DNA from: Propionibacteriaceae bacterium
Lineage (GTDB): Bacteria; Actinomycetota; Actinomycetes; Propionibacteriales; Propionibacteriaceae
DNA length: 14,443 bases
Direction of reading: 5' to 3'
NCBI GenBank assembly: GCA_031255975.1
Contig: JAIRRM010000189.1
Location: 1-14,443 of the forward strand
Shown here: piece by piece, positions 1-6,719 of the stretch
Position numbering within the stretch: the stretch's first letter is position 1
How the letters are laid out: each line of letters begins with the position of its first letter
Made by a program: the position numbers and the translations under genes
Notes under the pieces: model-generated
Told to the model about the DNA's origin: nothing
Databases searched by the model: none
What the model saw: the letters and a program-made list of their open reading frames with translations, nothing else

Positions 1-1783
1 TGGCATAGCGGCTAGACGCCAGCAGTTTTGCCAACCGCTCGGCGACCAAGCCGGTGTCACGCAACGTGCGCAGATACCAGTCGGTGCGGCCCACGTCCTC
101 GCTCAAATGCCGGAACGCCAGCAGTCCGGCATCAGGGTTCGGCCCGGCGGCCAACCAACCCAGCATCGCCGGTAGCAGTTGCCGCTGAATCTGGGCGCTG
201 CGACTCACCCCGGCGGTGAGCGCTTCGATGTGACGTAGCGCGGCGGCGGTGTCGGCGAAGCCCAGCGAGCGCAGGCGCGCGGCGGCGGTGTCGGAAGACA
301 GCCGCAGCGCGTCGGATTTGACGTGCGCCACCGCATCCAAGATCGGCGAATAGAACACCCGCTGTTGCAACGTGCGTACCTGAGTGGCAGTATCGCGCCA
401 ACGCTGCCACAGTTCTTCGCCGGAGGACAATCCGAGCGATTTGGCGAGCTTGGCTCGCGCGGTGACATCCAGCGGCATCAGATGGGTACGGCGCAGTTGC
501 CACAACTGCGCGCGGTGTTCGCTAACCCGCAGGAAGCGGTATGCCTGAGCGAGTCGGTCGCCGTCCTCGCGCCCGATGTAACCGGCCCCCGCCAGCGCCG
601 CCAACGCGGGAAGCGTCGCGGGGAGCCGAAGCCGCTCGTCGGCCCGGCCATGCACCAACTGGAGTATCTGCGCGCTGAACTCCACGTCGCGTAAACCACC
701 GGCGGAGAGTTTCAGTTCGCGGTCGGCTTCGGTGGCAGGCAGTAGCGAGATGACCCGGGCTCGCATCGCCTGGGATTCGGCCACGAAATCGGGCCGCTCC
801 CCCGCCTGCCACACCAACGGCGAAACCATGTCCACGAACGCCTGCCCCAACTCCAGATCACCGGCCATGGGGCGGGCCTTCAGCATCGCCTGGAACTCCC
901 AGTTCGACGCCCATTTCGTGTAATACGCTCGCATGGATTCTAAAGTGCGCACCAGCGGCCCGGAGTTGCCTTCGGGGCGTAGCCCCGCGTCCACCTGCCA
1001 AATCGACCCGGCAGCGGACATACCCCCGCACACCTGGGCGATGACGCGAGCTAAGCGTTCGCCAATCGCTAACGCCTCGTCGCTGGTCGGCGGCACGGGG
1101 CCAGCGGGTTCGGCGACGTACAGCACGTCGATGTCGGAGATGTAGTTGAGTTCACGCGCCCCACATTTGCCGAGCGCGATGATGGCCAACCGTACTTTGT
1201 CGGCACCCTTCACCTGAGCGCAAGCGATACGGTACGCGGCCTCCATCACCACGTCCGCCAGATCGGCCAGTGCTGCGGCAACGGTGTCCACCAGGGCAAA
1301 CGGATTGGTCGAGGTTAGATCACGCCCCGCGATACGTAGCAGTTCGCGGCGATTGGCACGGCGTAGTTCATCGGCGGGGGCTGGAGTGCTAAGCACACCC
1401 ATAACTCGATCACTAAGGGACGGCTCCGCCGCGCCGTGAGGGGCGGCCCGTTCCAGCGGATTAGCGGCCAACACCCGCGCGTCTTCGGGAAACGCCCGTA
1501 GCCATTGCGCCAACGCATTAGAGCCTCCCAGTACGGCCACCAGCCGGTTCAACCACCCCAGGTCGGCAAACACCTCGTCCAGCAGCAACGGCGCGTTTCG
1601 CTGCAGATCCGCCAGTGCGGCCAACGCCAAGTCTTGATCGGCGGCAGCCGCTAGCTGATCGACCAGATCGACGGCCTCCGGGTGGGCGTCCAACACGCTC
1701 TCCAGCGCAGCGGCGGCCCGGGTGGTGTCGCTGAAACCGCGACGCGCCAGATCACCGGCACTGGTGGCGGTGCGGTCGGTCAT
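1..1783 (-). CDS. glnE: GlnE, bifunctional glutamine synthetase adenylyltransferase/adenylyl-removing enzyme (partial, N-terminal part)
   Basis: GlnE attaches AMP to, and removes it from, a tyrosine of the dodecameric type I glutamine synthetase, tuning ammonium assimilation in the cytoplasm. The minus-strand frame is open from the ATG at 1783 to the left edge (594 codons). Actinobacterial GlnE is about 1000 residues, so the C-terminal adenylyltransferase half lies outside. The N-terminal nucleotidyltransferase (adenylyl-removing) domain shows GKCGARELNY (205-214) followed by SDID (216-219), whose aspartates are the expected metal ligands. A helical linker follows, and the last visible residues (RLAKLLASSRYA) match the start of the second half. 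The start has no Shine-Dalgarno sequence; TAGGCT lies 7 nt upstream, suggesting a leaderless mRNA. It is divergent from the sterol-carrier gene. The nearby GlnA lacks the modified tyrosine, so the substrate is probably another GS encoded elsewhere. Confidence 0.96.
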   Translation of the reverse strand, partial: MTDRTATSAGDLARRGFSDTTRAAAALESVLDAHPEAVDLVDQLAAAADQDLALAALADLQRNAPLLLDEVFADLGWLNRLVAVLGGSNALAQWLRAFPEDARVLAANPLERAAPHGAAEPSLSDRVMGVLSTPAPADELRRANRRELLRIAGRDLTSTNPFALVDTVAAALADLADVVMEAAYRIACAQVKGADKVRLAIIALGKCGARELNYISDIDVLYVAEPAGPVPPTSDEALAIGERLARVIAQVCGGMSAAGSIWQVDAGLRPEGNSGPLVRTLESMRAYYTKWASNWEFQAMLKARPMAGDLELGQAFVDMVSPLVWQAGERPDFVAESQAMRARVISLLPATEADRELKLSAGGLRDVEFSAQILQLVHGRADERLRLPATLPALAALAGAGYIGREDGDRLAQAYRFLRVSEHRAQLWQLRRTHLMPLDVTARAKLAKSLGLSSGEELWQRWRDTATQVRTLQQRVFYSPILDAVAHVKSDALRLSSDTAAARLRSLGFADTAAALRHIEALTAGVSRSAQIQRQLLPAMLGWLAAGPNPDAGLLAFRHLSEDVGRTDWYLRTLRDTGLVAERLAKLLASSRYA

Positions 1784-1802
1784 GGAAGGTAGCCTAGTCA
1801 GT
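1784..1802. promoter_or_regulatory. Putative bidirectional promoter with symmetric overlapping -10 elements
   Basis: The 7-bp sequence TAGCCTA (1790-1796) reads as TAGCCT on the plus strand and TAGGCT on the minus strand; both fit the actinobacterial -10 pattern TANNNT. Each hexamer lies exactly 7 nt from the facing start codon (ATG at 1803 plus; ATG at 1783 minus), the spacing expected when the A of the ATG is the transcription start. No clear -35 is visible on either side. GGAAGG (1784-1789) could be a weak Shine-Dalgarno for the plus gene, 13 nt from its ATG, which is rather far. Shared symmetric -10 elements are known to drive divergent transcription in bacteria; applying that here is inference. 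Confidence 0.6.
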
Positions 1803-2132
1803 ATGGGCGACGATACGAACGACCCTCCGAGACGGCCCGAAATCGCAGCCGAGGTGCGTGCCTTGGCGGGTGCCGTCCGGGAGCGTTACGCCGGGCGCAG
1901 CATCGAACTACGCATTCCCCCGTACATCGCGGTGCAACTGCGTACCCTCGACGGCTCAGGCCCGCGCCACACCAGAGGCACACCGCCCAACGTCGTAGAG
2001 ATTGACCCGCTCACCTTCTTGGCTCTGGCCCACGGCACACTGACCTGGGACGACGCCTTCACCGCCGGACGCATCAGCGTCTCCGGTGCCCACGCCCGCG
2101 ACGTAGCGCAGATGCTAAAGCCCGACGCCTAG
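1803..2132 (+). CDS. Sterol-carrier-family (SCP2-like) small protein
   Basis: This 109-residue soluble protein has no signal peptide or membrane segment. It resembles the short actinobacterial sterol-carrier-family proteins (bacterial SCP orthologue type): a charged N-terminus, then a predicted alpha/beta fold with ELRIPPYIAVQ (35-45), PPNVVEIDPLTFLALA (61-76), TWDDAFTAGRI (81-91) and a final VSGAHARDVAQML. Family members are thought to bind lipids or other hydrophobic ligands, but no specific ligand can be read from the sequence. The frame is open further upstream, to an ATG at 1722, but that start would lie inside glnE; 1803 is preferred because TAGCCT lies 7 nt before it. An ATG at 1782 is the main alternative. 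It converges on mglC across a repeat-containing gap. The family assignment is fairly secure, the function is not. Confidence 0.8.
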   Translation: MGDDTNDPPRRPEIAAEVRALAGAVRERYAGRSIELRIPPYIAVQLRTLDGSGPRHTRGTPPNVVEIDPLTFLALAHGTLTWDDAFTAGRISVSGAHARDVAQMLKPDA

Positions 2133-2178
2133 TTCACCGGGTTACCCGCAACCAGTTCCAACATGCACAACCATCCCC

Positions 2179-2391
2179 CGTCATTCCGGCCCCCGACCCG
2201 AAACCCCACCAACAACGGTTGCATTTAGCAAAACCCAACACAACACCATCCGTCATTCCAGCCCCGACCCGAAACCCCACCAACAACAGCCACACTCAGC
2301 AAAACCCAACGCGACAGCCTCGTCATTCCGGCCCCCGAGCCGGAATCCCATCAACGACGGTTGTATTTGGCAAGATCCAACGCGACGGCAA
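2179..2391. repeat. Three ~71-bp tandem repeats derived from the mglC 3' end and its hairpin
   Basis: Units begin with CGTCATTCC at 2179, 2251 and 2321 (periods 72 and 70 bp). The third unit is part gene: its first 30 bp hold the hairpin downstream of mglC and its rest (from 2351) encodes the last mglC codons in antisense. Read on the minus strand, unit 3 gives ALDLAKYNRR then stop; unit 2 gives ALGFAECGCCWW and unit 1 gives VLGFAKCNRCWW, with the stop changed to tryptophan. The hairpin is perfect only in unit 3. The C-terminus of unit 3 matches other MglC proteins, so units 1 and 2 look like decayed duplicates. A fainter remnant may precede unit 1 (CCAACATGCACAACCATCC, from 2158). This explains most of the 218-bp gap between the two convergent genes. 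Confidence 0.8.
2325..2346 (-). terminator. Perfect 8-bp hairpin just after the mglC stop codon
   Basis: ATTCCGGC (2325-2332) pairs with GCCGGAAT (2339-2346) around a 6-nt loop, 4 nt beyond the mglC stop codon. There is no run of T residues, so it is not a classical intrinsic terminator. It may be a GC-rich actinobacterial terminator or an element that protects the 3' end of the mgl mRNA. The equivalent positions in the two neighbouring repeat units have lost the pairing. Confidence 0.5.
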
Positions 2392-3691
2392 CGGCGATGA
2401 TGATGCCCTTGATGATCTGCTGGTAGTAGGCGTTCACGCTGATGAACACCAGGCCGTACGCGATGATCTGGAAGGTCAACACACCGATGATTATGCCTTT
2501 CACCTTGCCGATGCCGCCGGCCAACGAGACACCGCCAACCACGCAGGCGGCGATAGCGTCCAATTCGTAACCGTTGCCGTAGTTGTTGGTCGCGCCACCG
2601 GTACGAGCCGCCTCCATGATGCCGCCAAAGGCGTACATGACGGCGCCCAAGACGAAGATGATGAGGATGGTCACATACGAGTTGACGCCGGACACCTTCG
2701 CGGCCTCAGGGTTGCCGCCCACCGCGTAAACGTTCTTACCGAAAGTCGTCTTGTTCAGTACGAACGCGATCGCGACACAGGCGACGAGGGCATACACCAC
2801 CAGAATCGAAAGCCCCCGGAAATTGGTGCCTAACCAATTGTCGAGCCAGGCCCAGTTCTCACCCTCCAGCAACTTCGTTTGGCCCAAAGCGGTGAAGTCG
2901 GAGCGAAGTTCGCCGATGGGCTGCCCGTTGGTCGGAGGCTTGGCGAAATACAGCGACACCGCGCCGTAAGCGATGACCTGCACCGCCAGGGTCGCGATGA
3001 AGGGGTGCATCTTGAACTGCGCCACCAGGAACCCGTTCAACAGGCCGAACAGCGCGCAGACCCCGATAGCGATCAAGATCGGCCAAACGATGAACCACTC
3101 GCCCAAATCCGGCCAGAACTTGTTCGGGTAATCGACCTTCTGAATCAAGGTGGCAACGACGACTGCGGAAACACCCACCAGGCGACCTGCCGAAAGATCG
3201 GTACCGGCGATAATCAAGGAGAAGCTGACACCGAGAGCGATGAACATCTTCGGGGAAGACTGCATCAGGATGTCGGCGATCACGTTGACCTGCATAAAGT
3301 TCGGCTTGATTATGCACAGCGCCACCACGAATCCGAGCATGGCCAGGATGATGGCGTTATCCAAGGCGAATGATTTGGCCTTGGCAGGAGTGAATGTGAG
3401 CACATCGGTGGCAGCGCCCCGGCTCAACAAGCCGGTGACCCCATACACCACCAACCCGATTCCGATCATGGCGATGATGATGGGTAGATCCTTCACACCG
3501 GAGTGGTCGAACTGGTGCTGCCAGAGGACACCCCCAACCGTGAACACCGAGCCGAGACCAACCAAGCCCCAACTCAGCACCCGCTTGTTAAGACCACCCA
3601 GGCCGGTGGCAACTTCTGTAGAACCCTCACCCGGGTCTTCGTCGTTCAGCACCACGGGAACCTCTGGGCTGGTTTCGTCAAGAGTCGTCAT
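2351..3691 (-). CDS. mglC: MglC, galactose/methyl-galactoside ABC transporter permease
   Basis: This 446-residue polytopic membrane protein forms the channel of the galactose/glucose importer. It closely follows E. coli MglC: GTDLSAGRLVG (163-173), the ATPase-contact region FGKNVYAVGGNPEAAKVSGV (317-336), ELDAIAACVVGGVSLAGGIG (376-395) and the end IIKGIIIAVAVALDLAKY. E. coli MglC is 336 residues; the extra ~100 here are N-terminal, with an acidic cytoplasmic segment (1-30) and two additional hydrophobic helices (about 39-57 and 69-89). The ATG overlaps the mglA stop as ATGA, so translation is probably coupled. It is the last gene of mglBAC and is followed by a hairpin and tandem copies of its own 3' end. 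The assignment is secure; the role of the N-terminal extension is unknown. Confidence 0.95.
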   Translation of the reverse strand: MTTLDETSPEVPVVLNDEDPGEGSTEVATGLGGLNKRVLSWGLVGLGSVFTVGGVLWQHQFDHSGVKDLPIIIAMIGIGLVVYGVTGLLSRGAATDVLTFTPAKAKSFALDNAIILAMLGFVVALCIIKPNFMQVNVIADILMQSSPKMFIALGVSFSLIIAGTDLSAGRLVGVSAVVVATLIQKVDYPNKFWPDLGEWFIVWPILIAIGVCALFGLLNGFLVAQFKMHPFIATLAVQVIAYGAVSLYFAKPPTNGQPIGELRSDFTALGQTKLLEGENWAWLDNWLGTNFRGLSILVVYALVACVAIAFVLNKTTFGKNVYAVGGNPEAAKVSGVNSYVTILIIFVLGAVMYAFGGIMEAARTGGATNNYGNGYELDAIAACVVGGVSLAGGIGKVKGIIIGVLTFQIIAYGLVFISVNAYYQQIIKGIIIAVAVALDLAKYNRR

Positions 3692-5217
3692 GCTGCTTCC
3701 TTTTCGCTCTGTTGGGTCATGAAGCTGGTGGCCAACCGCATGACTTCCACCTGTGAGAACTCACTCGGATCATTCAAAAACCCGGCCACCCGACCTTCAC
3801 ACATCACCATGATGCGGTCTGACACGCCAAGAAGTTCAGGCATCTCAGACGAGATCATGATGATGCTCTTGCCCTGGCGGGTCAGGTTCTGGATCAAGGT
3901 GTAGATCTCGTATTTGGCGCCCACATCAATGCCGCGAGTCGGCTCATCGAGAATGAGAATCTCGGGATCTGTGAGCAGCCAACGCCCCACGAGCACTTTC
4001 TGCTGATTGCCGCCTGAGAGATCGGCGATCTCGGTGTCGGTGGACGGCGTTTTGATACGCAGATCCCGTACCTCTTGTTCGGCCGCCTCGTGACGTTGCA
4101 CCTCAGAGATGACAAAACCACGCGCGTAACGCCGCGCGTTGGCGATGACGGTGTTATCACACACGGAGAGCATGGGGATGATGCCGGTCGCCCGACGTTC
4201 CTCGGTGAGCAGTGCGATGCCGTGTTTCTTGCTGGTTTTCGGGCTGTCGTTGCGGATGACCTGACCGTCTTTGTAGATGGTGCCCGAAGCGATGCCCCGT
4301 AAACCGAAGATGGCTTCGACAAGTTCGGTGCGTTGCGCCCCCACCAGGCCACCGATGCCGAGAATCTCGCCTTTTCGCAACTCGAAAGAGACATCGGTAA
4401 AGGAGCGCGGAGAAGTGGCCGTCAGCCCCTCGACCTTCAGCACCACCTCGTCGCTGCGGCGTTCGTGGCGCGGCGGGAAGCGGTTGGTGAGTTCGCGGCC
4501 CACCATCCGGTTGATGATGAGATCTGTGGTCAGTTCGGAGGCCGGCCAGGTGCCCACTCGTTTACCGTCGCGCATGATGGTCACCTCGTCGGCAATCTTG
4601 AGGATCTCCTCCATCTTGTGTGAGATGTAGATGATGGCGATGCCCTCGTCACGCAACCGGTTGATGATCTCGAAGAGGTGCCCCACTTCGGCTTCGGTAA
4701 GTGACGATGTCGGCTCGTCCATGATGATGATTTTGGCGTCGTAGCTGATCGCCTTGGCGATTTCGACGAGTTGGAAGACGGAGGCGGAGAGTTCCCCGGC
4801 GGTGGTATCGGGGTCGATGTCCAGATCTACGCGCTTGAACAGCTCCTGCGTCATCTCACGCATCTTGCGGTGATTGACGACTCCGGGGATCAGTTGCGGG
4901 AACCGGCCCAGCCACACGTTCTCCGCCACGGAGCGGAAACGCACCGGATGGGGTTCCTGGTGGATCATCGAGATGCCCAGATCAAGGGCCTGTTTGGCGG
5001 AGTTGATGACGACCGGGTGAGCATCCAACAGAATCTCACCTGAATCCTCGCGGTAGATACCGAACAAACACTTCATCAGGGTGGATTTTCCGGCGCCGTT
5101 CTCACCCATCAGCGCGTGAACGGTGCCGCGCTCAACCGTGAGGCTCACGTCGTCCAGGGCCACAACACCGGGGAAGGTCTTGGTGATGTGATTCATCTGT
5201 AGCAGCGTGTCAGTCAT
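3688..5217 (-). CDS. mglA: MglA, galactose/methyl-galactoside ABC transporter ATP-binding protein
   Basis: This 509-residue cytoplasmic protein carries two fused ATPase domains and energises sugar uptake through MglC; E. coli MglA has 506 residues. Domain 1 has Walker A GENGAGKST (38-46), a degenerate signature LSASVFQLVEIAKA (143-156), Walker B IIIMDEPTSS (163-172) and switch histidine H200. Domain 2 has a degenerate P-loop GIGGLVGAQRTE (287-298) without the GKS/T lysine, an intact signature LSGGNQQK (400-407) and Walker B LILDEPTRGID (421-431). This asymmetry is normal for the family. The start ATG has only a weak upstream AGGA, 11 nt away. It follows mglB after a 181-bp gap with a large stem-loop and overlaps mglC by 4 nt. 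Confidence 0.96.
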   Translation of the reverse strand: MTDTLLQMNHITKTFPGVVALDDVSLTVERGTVHALMGENGAGKSTLMKCLFGIYREDSGEILLDAHPVVINSAKQALDLGISMIHQEPHPVRFRSVAENVWLGRFPQLIPGVVNHRKMREMTQELFKRVDLDIDPDTTAGELSASVFQLVEIAKAISYDAKIIIMDEPTSSLTEAEVGHLFEIINRLRDEGIAIIYISHKMEEILKIADEVTIMRDGKRVGTWPASELTTDLIINRMVGRELTNRFPPRHERRSDEVVLKVEGLTATSPRSFTDVSFELRKGEILGIGGLVGAQRTELVEAIFGLRGIASGTIYKDGQVIRNDSPKTSKKHGIALLTEERRATGIIPMLSVCDNTVIANARRYARGFVISEVQRHEAAEQEVRDLRIKTPSTDTEIADLSGGNQQKVLVGRWLLTDPEILILDEPTRGIDVGAKYEIYTLIQNLTRQGKSIIMISSEMPELLGVSDRIMVMCEGRVAGFLNDPSEFSQVEVMRLATSFMTQQSEKEAA

Positions 5218-5248
5218 GAAACCCGCGATCCTGTCGAACTCAAAGGGG

Positions 5249-5314
5249 CCAGGCGAGCGTGCCCCCGGCGAGGGGGAACCGTACGCCGAAAGCGGCGCGG
5301 CTCCCCCTGCCTGG
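5249..5314 (-). promoter_or_regulatory. Large compound stem-loop between mglB and mglA
   Basis: Nested inverted repeats fill the middle of the 181-bp mglB-mglA gap: CCAGGC (5249-5254) with GCCTGG (5309-5314); GGGGGAACCG (5272-5281) with CGGCTCCCCC (5298-5307), one mismatch; and an inner CGCCG/CGGCG stem (5284-5288 and 5293-5297). The G-run at 5272-5276 can instead pair with CCCCC at 5262-5266, giving a mutually exclusive small hairpin. In binding-protein transporter operons such intercistronic structures often stabilise the upstream receptor mRNA, so receptor exceeds ATPase and permease; that role is inferred here. No T-run follows in either direction. Confidence 0.6.
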
Positions 5315-5398
5315 GCTAGTAAACGTGAGGCGATGTCTCTCGGCGCGCGACGCCACGACGCGGCTAAGCACCCTGAGCGAACTCACGTCTTTAGTCTC

Positions 5399-6490
5399 CT
5401 ACGCTTCGGTGACCTTCACGTAAGGAATCCAGATGAACTTGCCGTCAGTGATCGGGTAACCCACGGTGGCATCCGAAACGTCGCCACGAGCGGCGGCGAT
5501 GGAGAGGTTGACCACGGCCTGGCCCTGGTTGACGGCGTCGTTGAGGACGGTGCCGAGCAGCGAACCGGCGGCCAGTGCGGCCTTGCCCTTGTCGGTGGCG
5601 TCAACGGCGACCACTGGGATGTACTTGGCGGGATCGCCCTTGGTGCCGGTGGCGTTGTAGCCGTTGGCCTGCAACGCGGCGATGGCGCCCAGCCCCATGT
5701 CATCGTTGTTGGCGATGACGGCTTCGATGTTCTCCAAGCCGAGCGAGGTGATCCAGTTGTTCATCAGATCGGTAGCCGCAGCGGTATCCCAGTTGGCGGT
5801 TTGGTTGGCCAACATGCACTCGTTCGGCGAGGTGGACTGGCTCCAGGTGTTGATGTCGAAGCAGCCAGCGCTGATCAAACCGGCATCCTGCAACGCCTGC
5901 TGCGAGTACTGCGAACGCAACACCGCATCCTGGTGGTTGATCTCACCGGTGAGCATCACGAACTGAATCATGCCGTCGCCGTTCTTGTCGGCGGCCGGGT
6001 AATCCTTGAAGTACTCAGCCAGGATTTCGCCCATCATGGTGCCGGAATCCTCAGCCTTCGCGCCCACGTAGTAAGCCTTGTCATAGCTGTTCATCACCGT
6101 ATCGGAAGGCTGCTTGTTGAAGAACACGATCGGCAGACCGGCTTCCTTCGCCGACTGCAGCACCGGATCAATGATGTCGGCCTTGACTGGGTTAATGGCC
6201 AACACGTCGACACCCTGCGTGACGAAGTTGTTGACGAGTTCGTTTTCACGGGCCTGGTCATTCAAGCCGTCTTGGATGTCGATGGTCACGCCTGCGGAGG
6301 AAGCCTGCTTGGTCATGGCCTCGCGCATGCTGCTCATGAACGTGTCGTCGAACTTGTAGACAACCGAGCCGATGGTGATGTCGCCGCCAGTGGTTTCAGT
6401 GCCGGAAGGACCGGGCGAGTCATCAGAGCACGCTGCCAGAGACAACGCACAAGCCAGGCCAAGGAAGCCGGCGATGAGTGGTTTACGCAT
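5399..6490 (-). CDS. mglB: MglB, galactose/glucose-binding lipoprotein of the ABC importer
   Basis: This is the extracellular sugar receptor, 363 residues. The signal peptide MRKPLIAGFLGLACALSLAAC ends in a lipobox with C21 as the lipidated residue. Residues known to bind sugar in E. coli MglB are in place: D49, N100, H186, D188, R192, W234, N261/N262, D297 and N317. A calcium loop DKNGDGMIQ (168-176) matches the E. coli site. Relative to E. coli there is an insertion at about 210-232 with two cysteines (C210, C225). The frame extends 15 codons upstream, but 6490 is the right start: AAAGGAG (6498-6504) lies 7 nt before it and it begins the signal peptide. It is the first gene of mglBAC, probably repressed by the LacI-family protein. 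Glucose, galactose or both could be the substrate. Confidence 0.96.
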   Translation of the reverse strand: MRKPLIAGFLGLACALSLAACSDDSPGPSGTETTGGDITIGSVVYKFDDTFMSSMREAMTKQASSAGVTIDIQDGLNDQARENELVNNFVTQGVDVLAINPVKADIIDPVLQSAKEAGLPIVFFNKQPSDTVMNSYDKAYYVGAKAEDSGTMMGEILAEYFKDYPAADKNGDGMIQFVMLTGEINHQDAVLRSQYSQQALQDAGLISAGCFDINTWSQSTSPNECMLANQTANWDTAAATDLMNNWITSLGLENIEAVIANNDDMGLGAIAALQANGYNATGTKGDPAKYIPVVAVDATDKGKAALAAGSLLGTVLNDAVNQGQAVVNLSIAAARGDVSDATVGYPITDGKFIWIPYVKVTEA

Positions 6491-6515
6491 GTATATGCTC
6501 CTTTGCACGTAGGGA

Positions 6516-6591
6516 CGATGCCACATCGCCCCCAACAGTCAACTCCTGTTGGCATTAGAACCCCCAGGGGCCACGTACATCACTGTACGTG
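6516..6591 (-). promoter_or_regulatory. Structured 5' leader of mglB with three consecutive hairpins
   Basis: Between the predicted promoter and the mglB start are three inverted repeats: CACGTACA/TGTACGTG (6572-6579 and 6584-6591, perfect 8-bp stem, 4-nt loop), CCAACAG/CTGTTGG (6532-6538 and 6546-6552, perfect 7-bp stem, 7-nt loop) and CGATG/CATCG (6516-6520 and 6524-6528, 3-nt loop). None is followed by a T-run. They may stabilise the transcript or act on translation. The first could equally be a protein-binding operator in DNA. I do not recognise a known riboswitch. Confidence 0.5.
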
Positions 6592-6600
6592 CCATTCCTT

Positions 6601-6636
6601 ATGTTAGCGCTCACATATGCAATGGCAAGCGCTTTG
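6601..6636 (-). promoter_or_regulatory. mglB promoter overlapped by two LacI-type operators
   Basis: On the minus strand TTGCCA (6628-6623) and TAACAT (6606-6601) form a plausible -35/-10 pair with a 16-bp spacer. Two palindromes cover it. TGTTAGCGCTCACA (6602-6615) has one mismatch from perfect symmetry and spans the -10 and spacer. AAGCGCTT (6627-6634) overlaps the -35. Both centre on AGCGCT and their centres are 22 bp apart, about two helical turns. The first contains GCGCTCACA, also found in the lac operator half-site. A nearly identical site precedes the lacI-type gene. Binding would block RNA polymerase; the regulator assignment is inferred. Confidence 0.7.
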
Positions 6637-6648
6637 GTCATATTCTCA

Positions 6649-6682
6649 GATGAGAGATCACTCAGGTTTGCTTGATGAGAGA
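6649..6682. repeat. Direct repeat GATGAGAGA, two copies
   Basis: GATGAGAGA occurs at 6649-6657 and again at 6674-6682, 25 bp apart start to start, upstream of the 159-residue gene and of the mgl operators. Exact 9-bp repeats this close in a promoter region can be activator-binding sites, but chance is possible and no factor is suggested by the sequence. Confidence 0.4.
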
Positions 6683-6719
6683 ATAAGACGCTGGGGCGCA
6701 CACTGATAAGGAGGCGGGC

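Noticed and set aside
1722..1802. Upstream start for the sterol-carrier gene at 1722
   Set aside because: It would overlap the glnE 5' coding region, adds a sequence unlike the family, and lacks start signals.
2138..2147. CGGG-TTA-CCCG-like hairpin just after the sterol-carrier gene as a terminator
   Set aside because: The stem is only about 4 bp with a 3-nt loop and no T-run; too weak to call.
2179..2391. Short repeated units that might be a CRISPR array
   Set aside because: Only three imperfect units, contiguous with no unique spacers, and one unit is the mglC coding end; no cas genes nearby.
5207..6607. Long open frame (466 codons) on the plus strand opposite mglB
   Set aside because: It is antisense to a well-supported mglB with conserved ligand residues, has no start signal and shows no recognisable domain.
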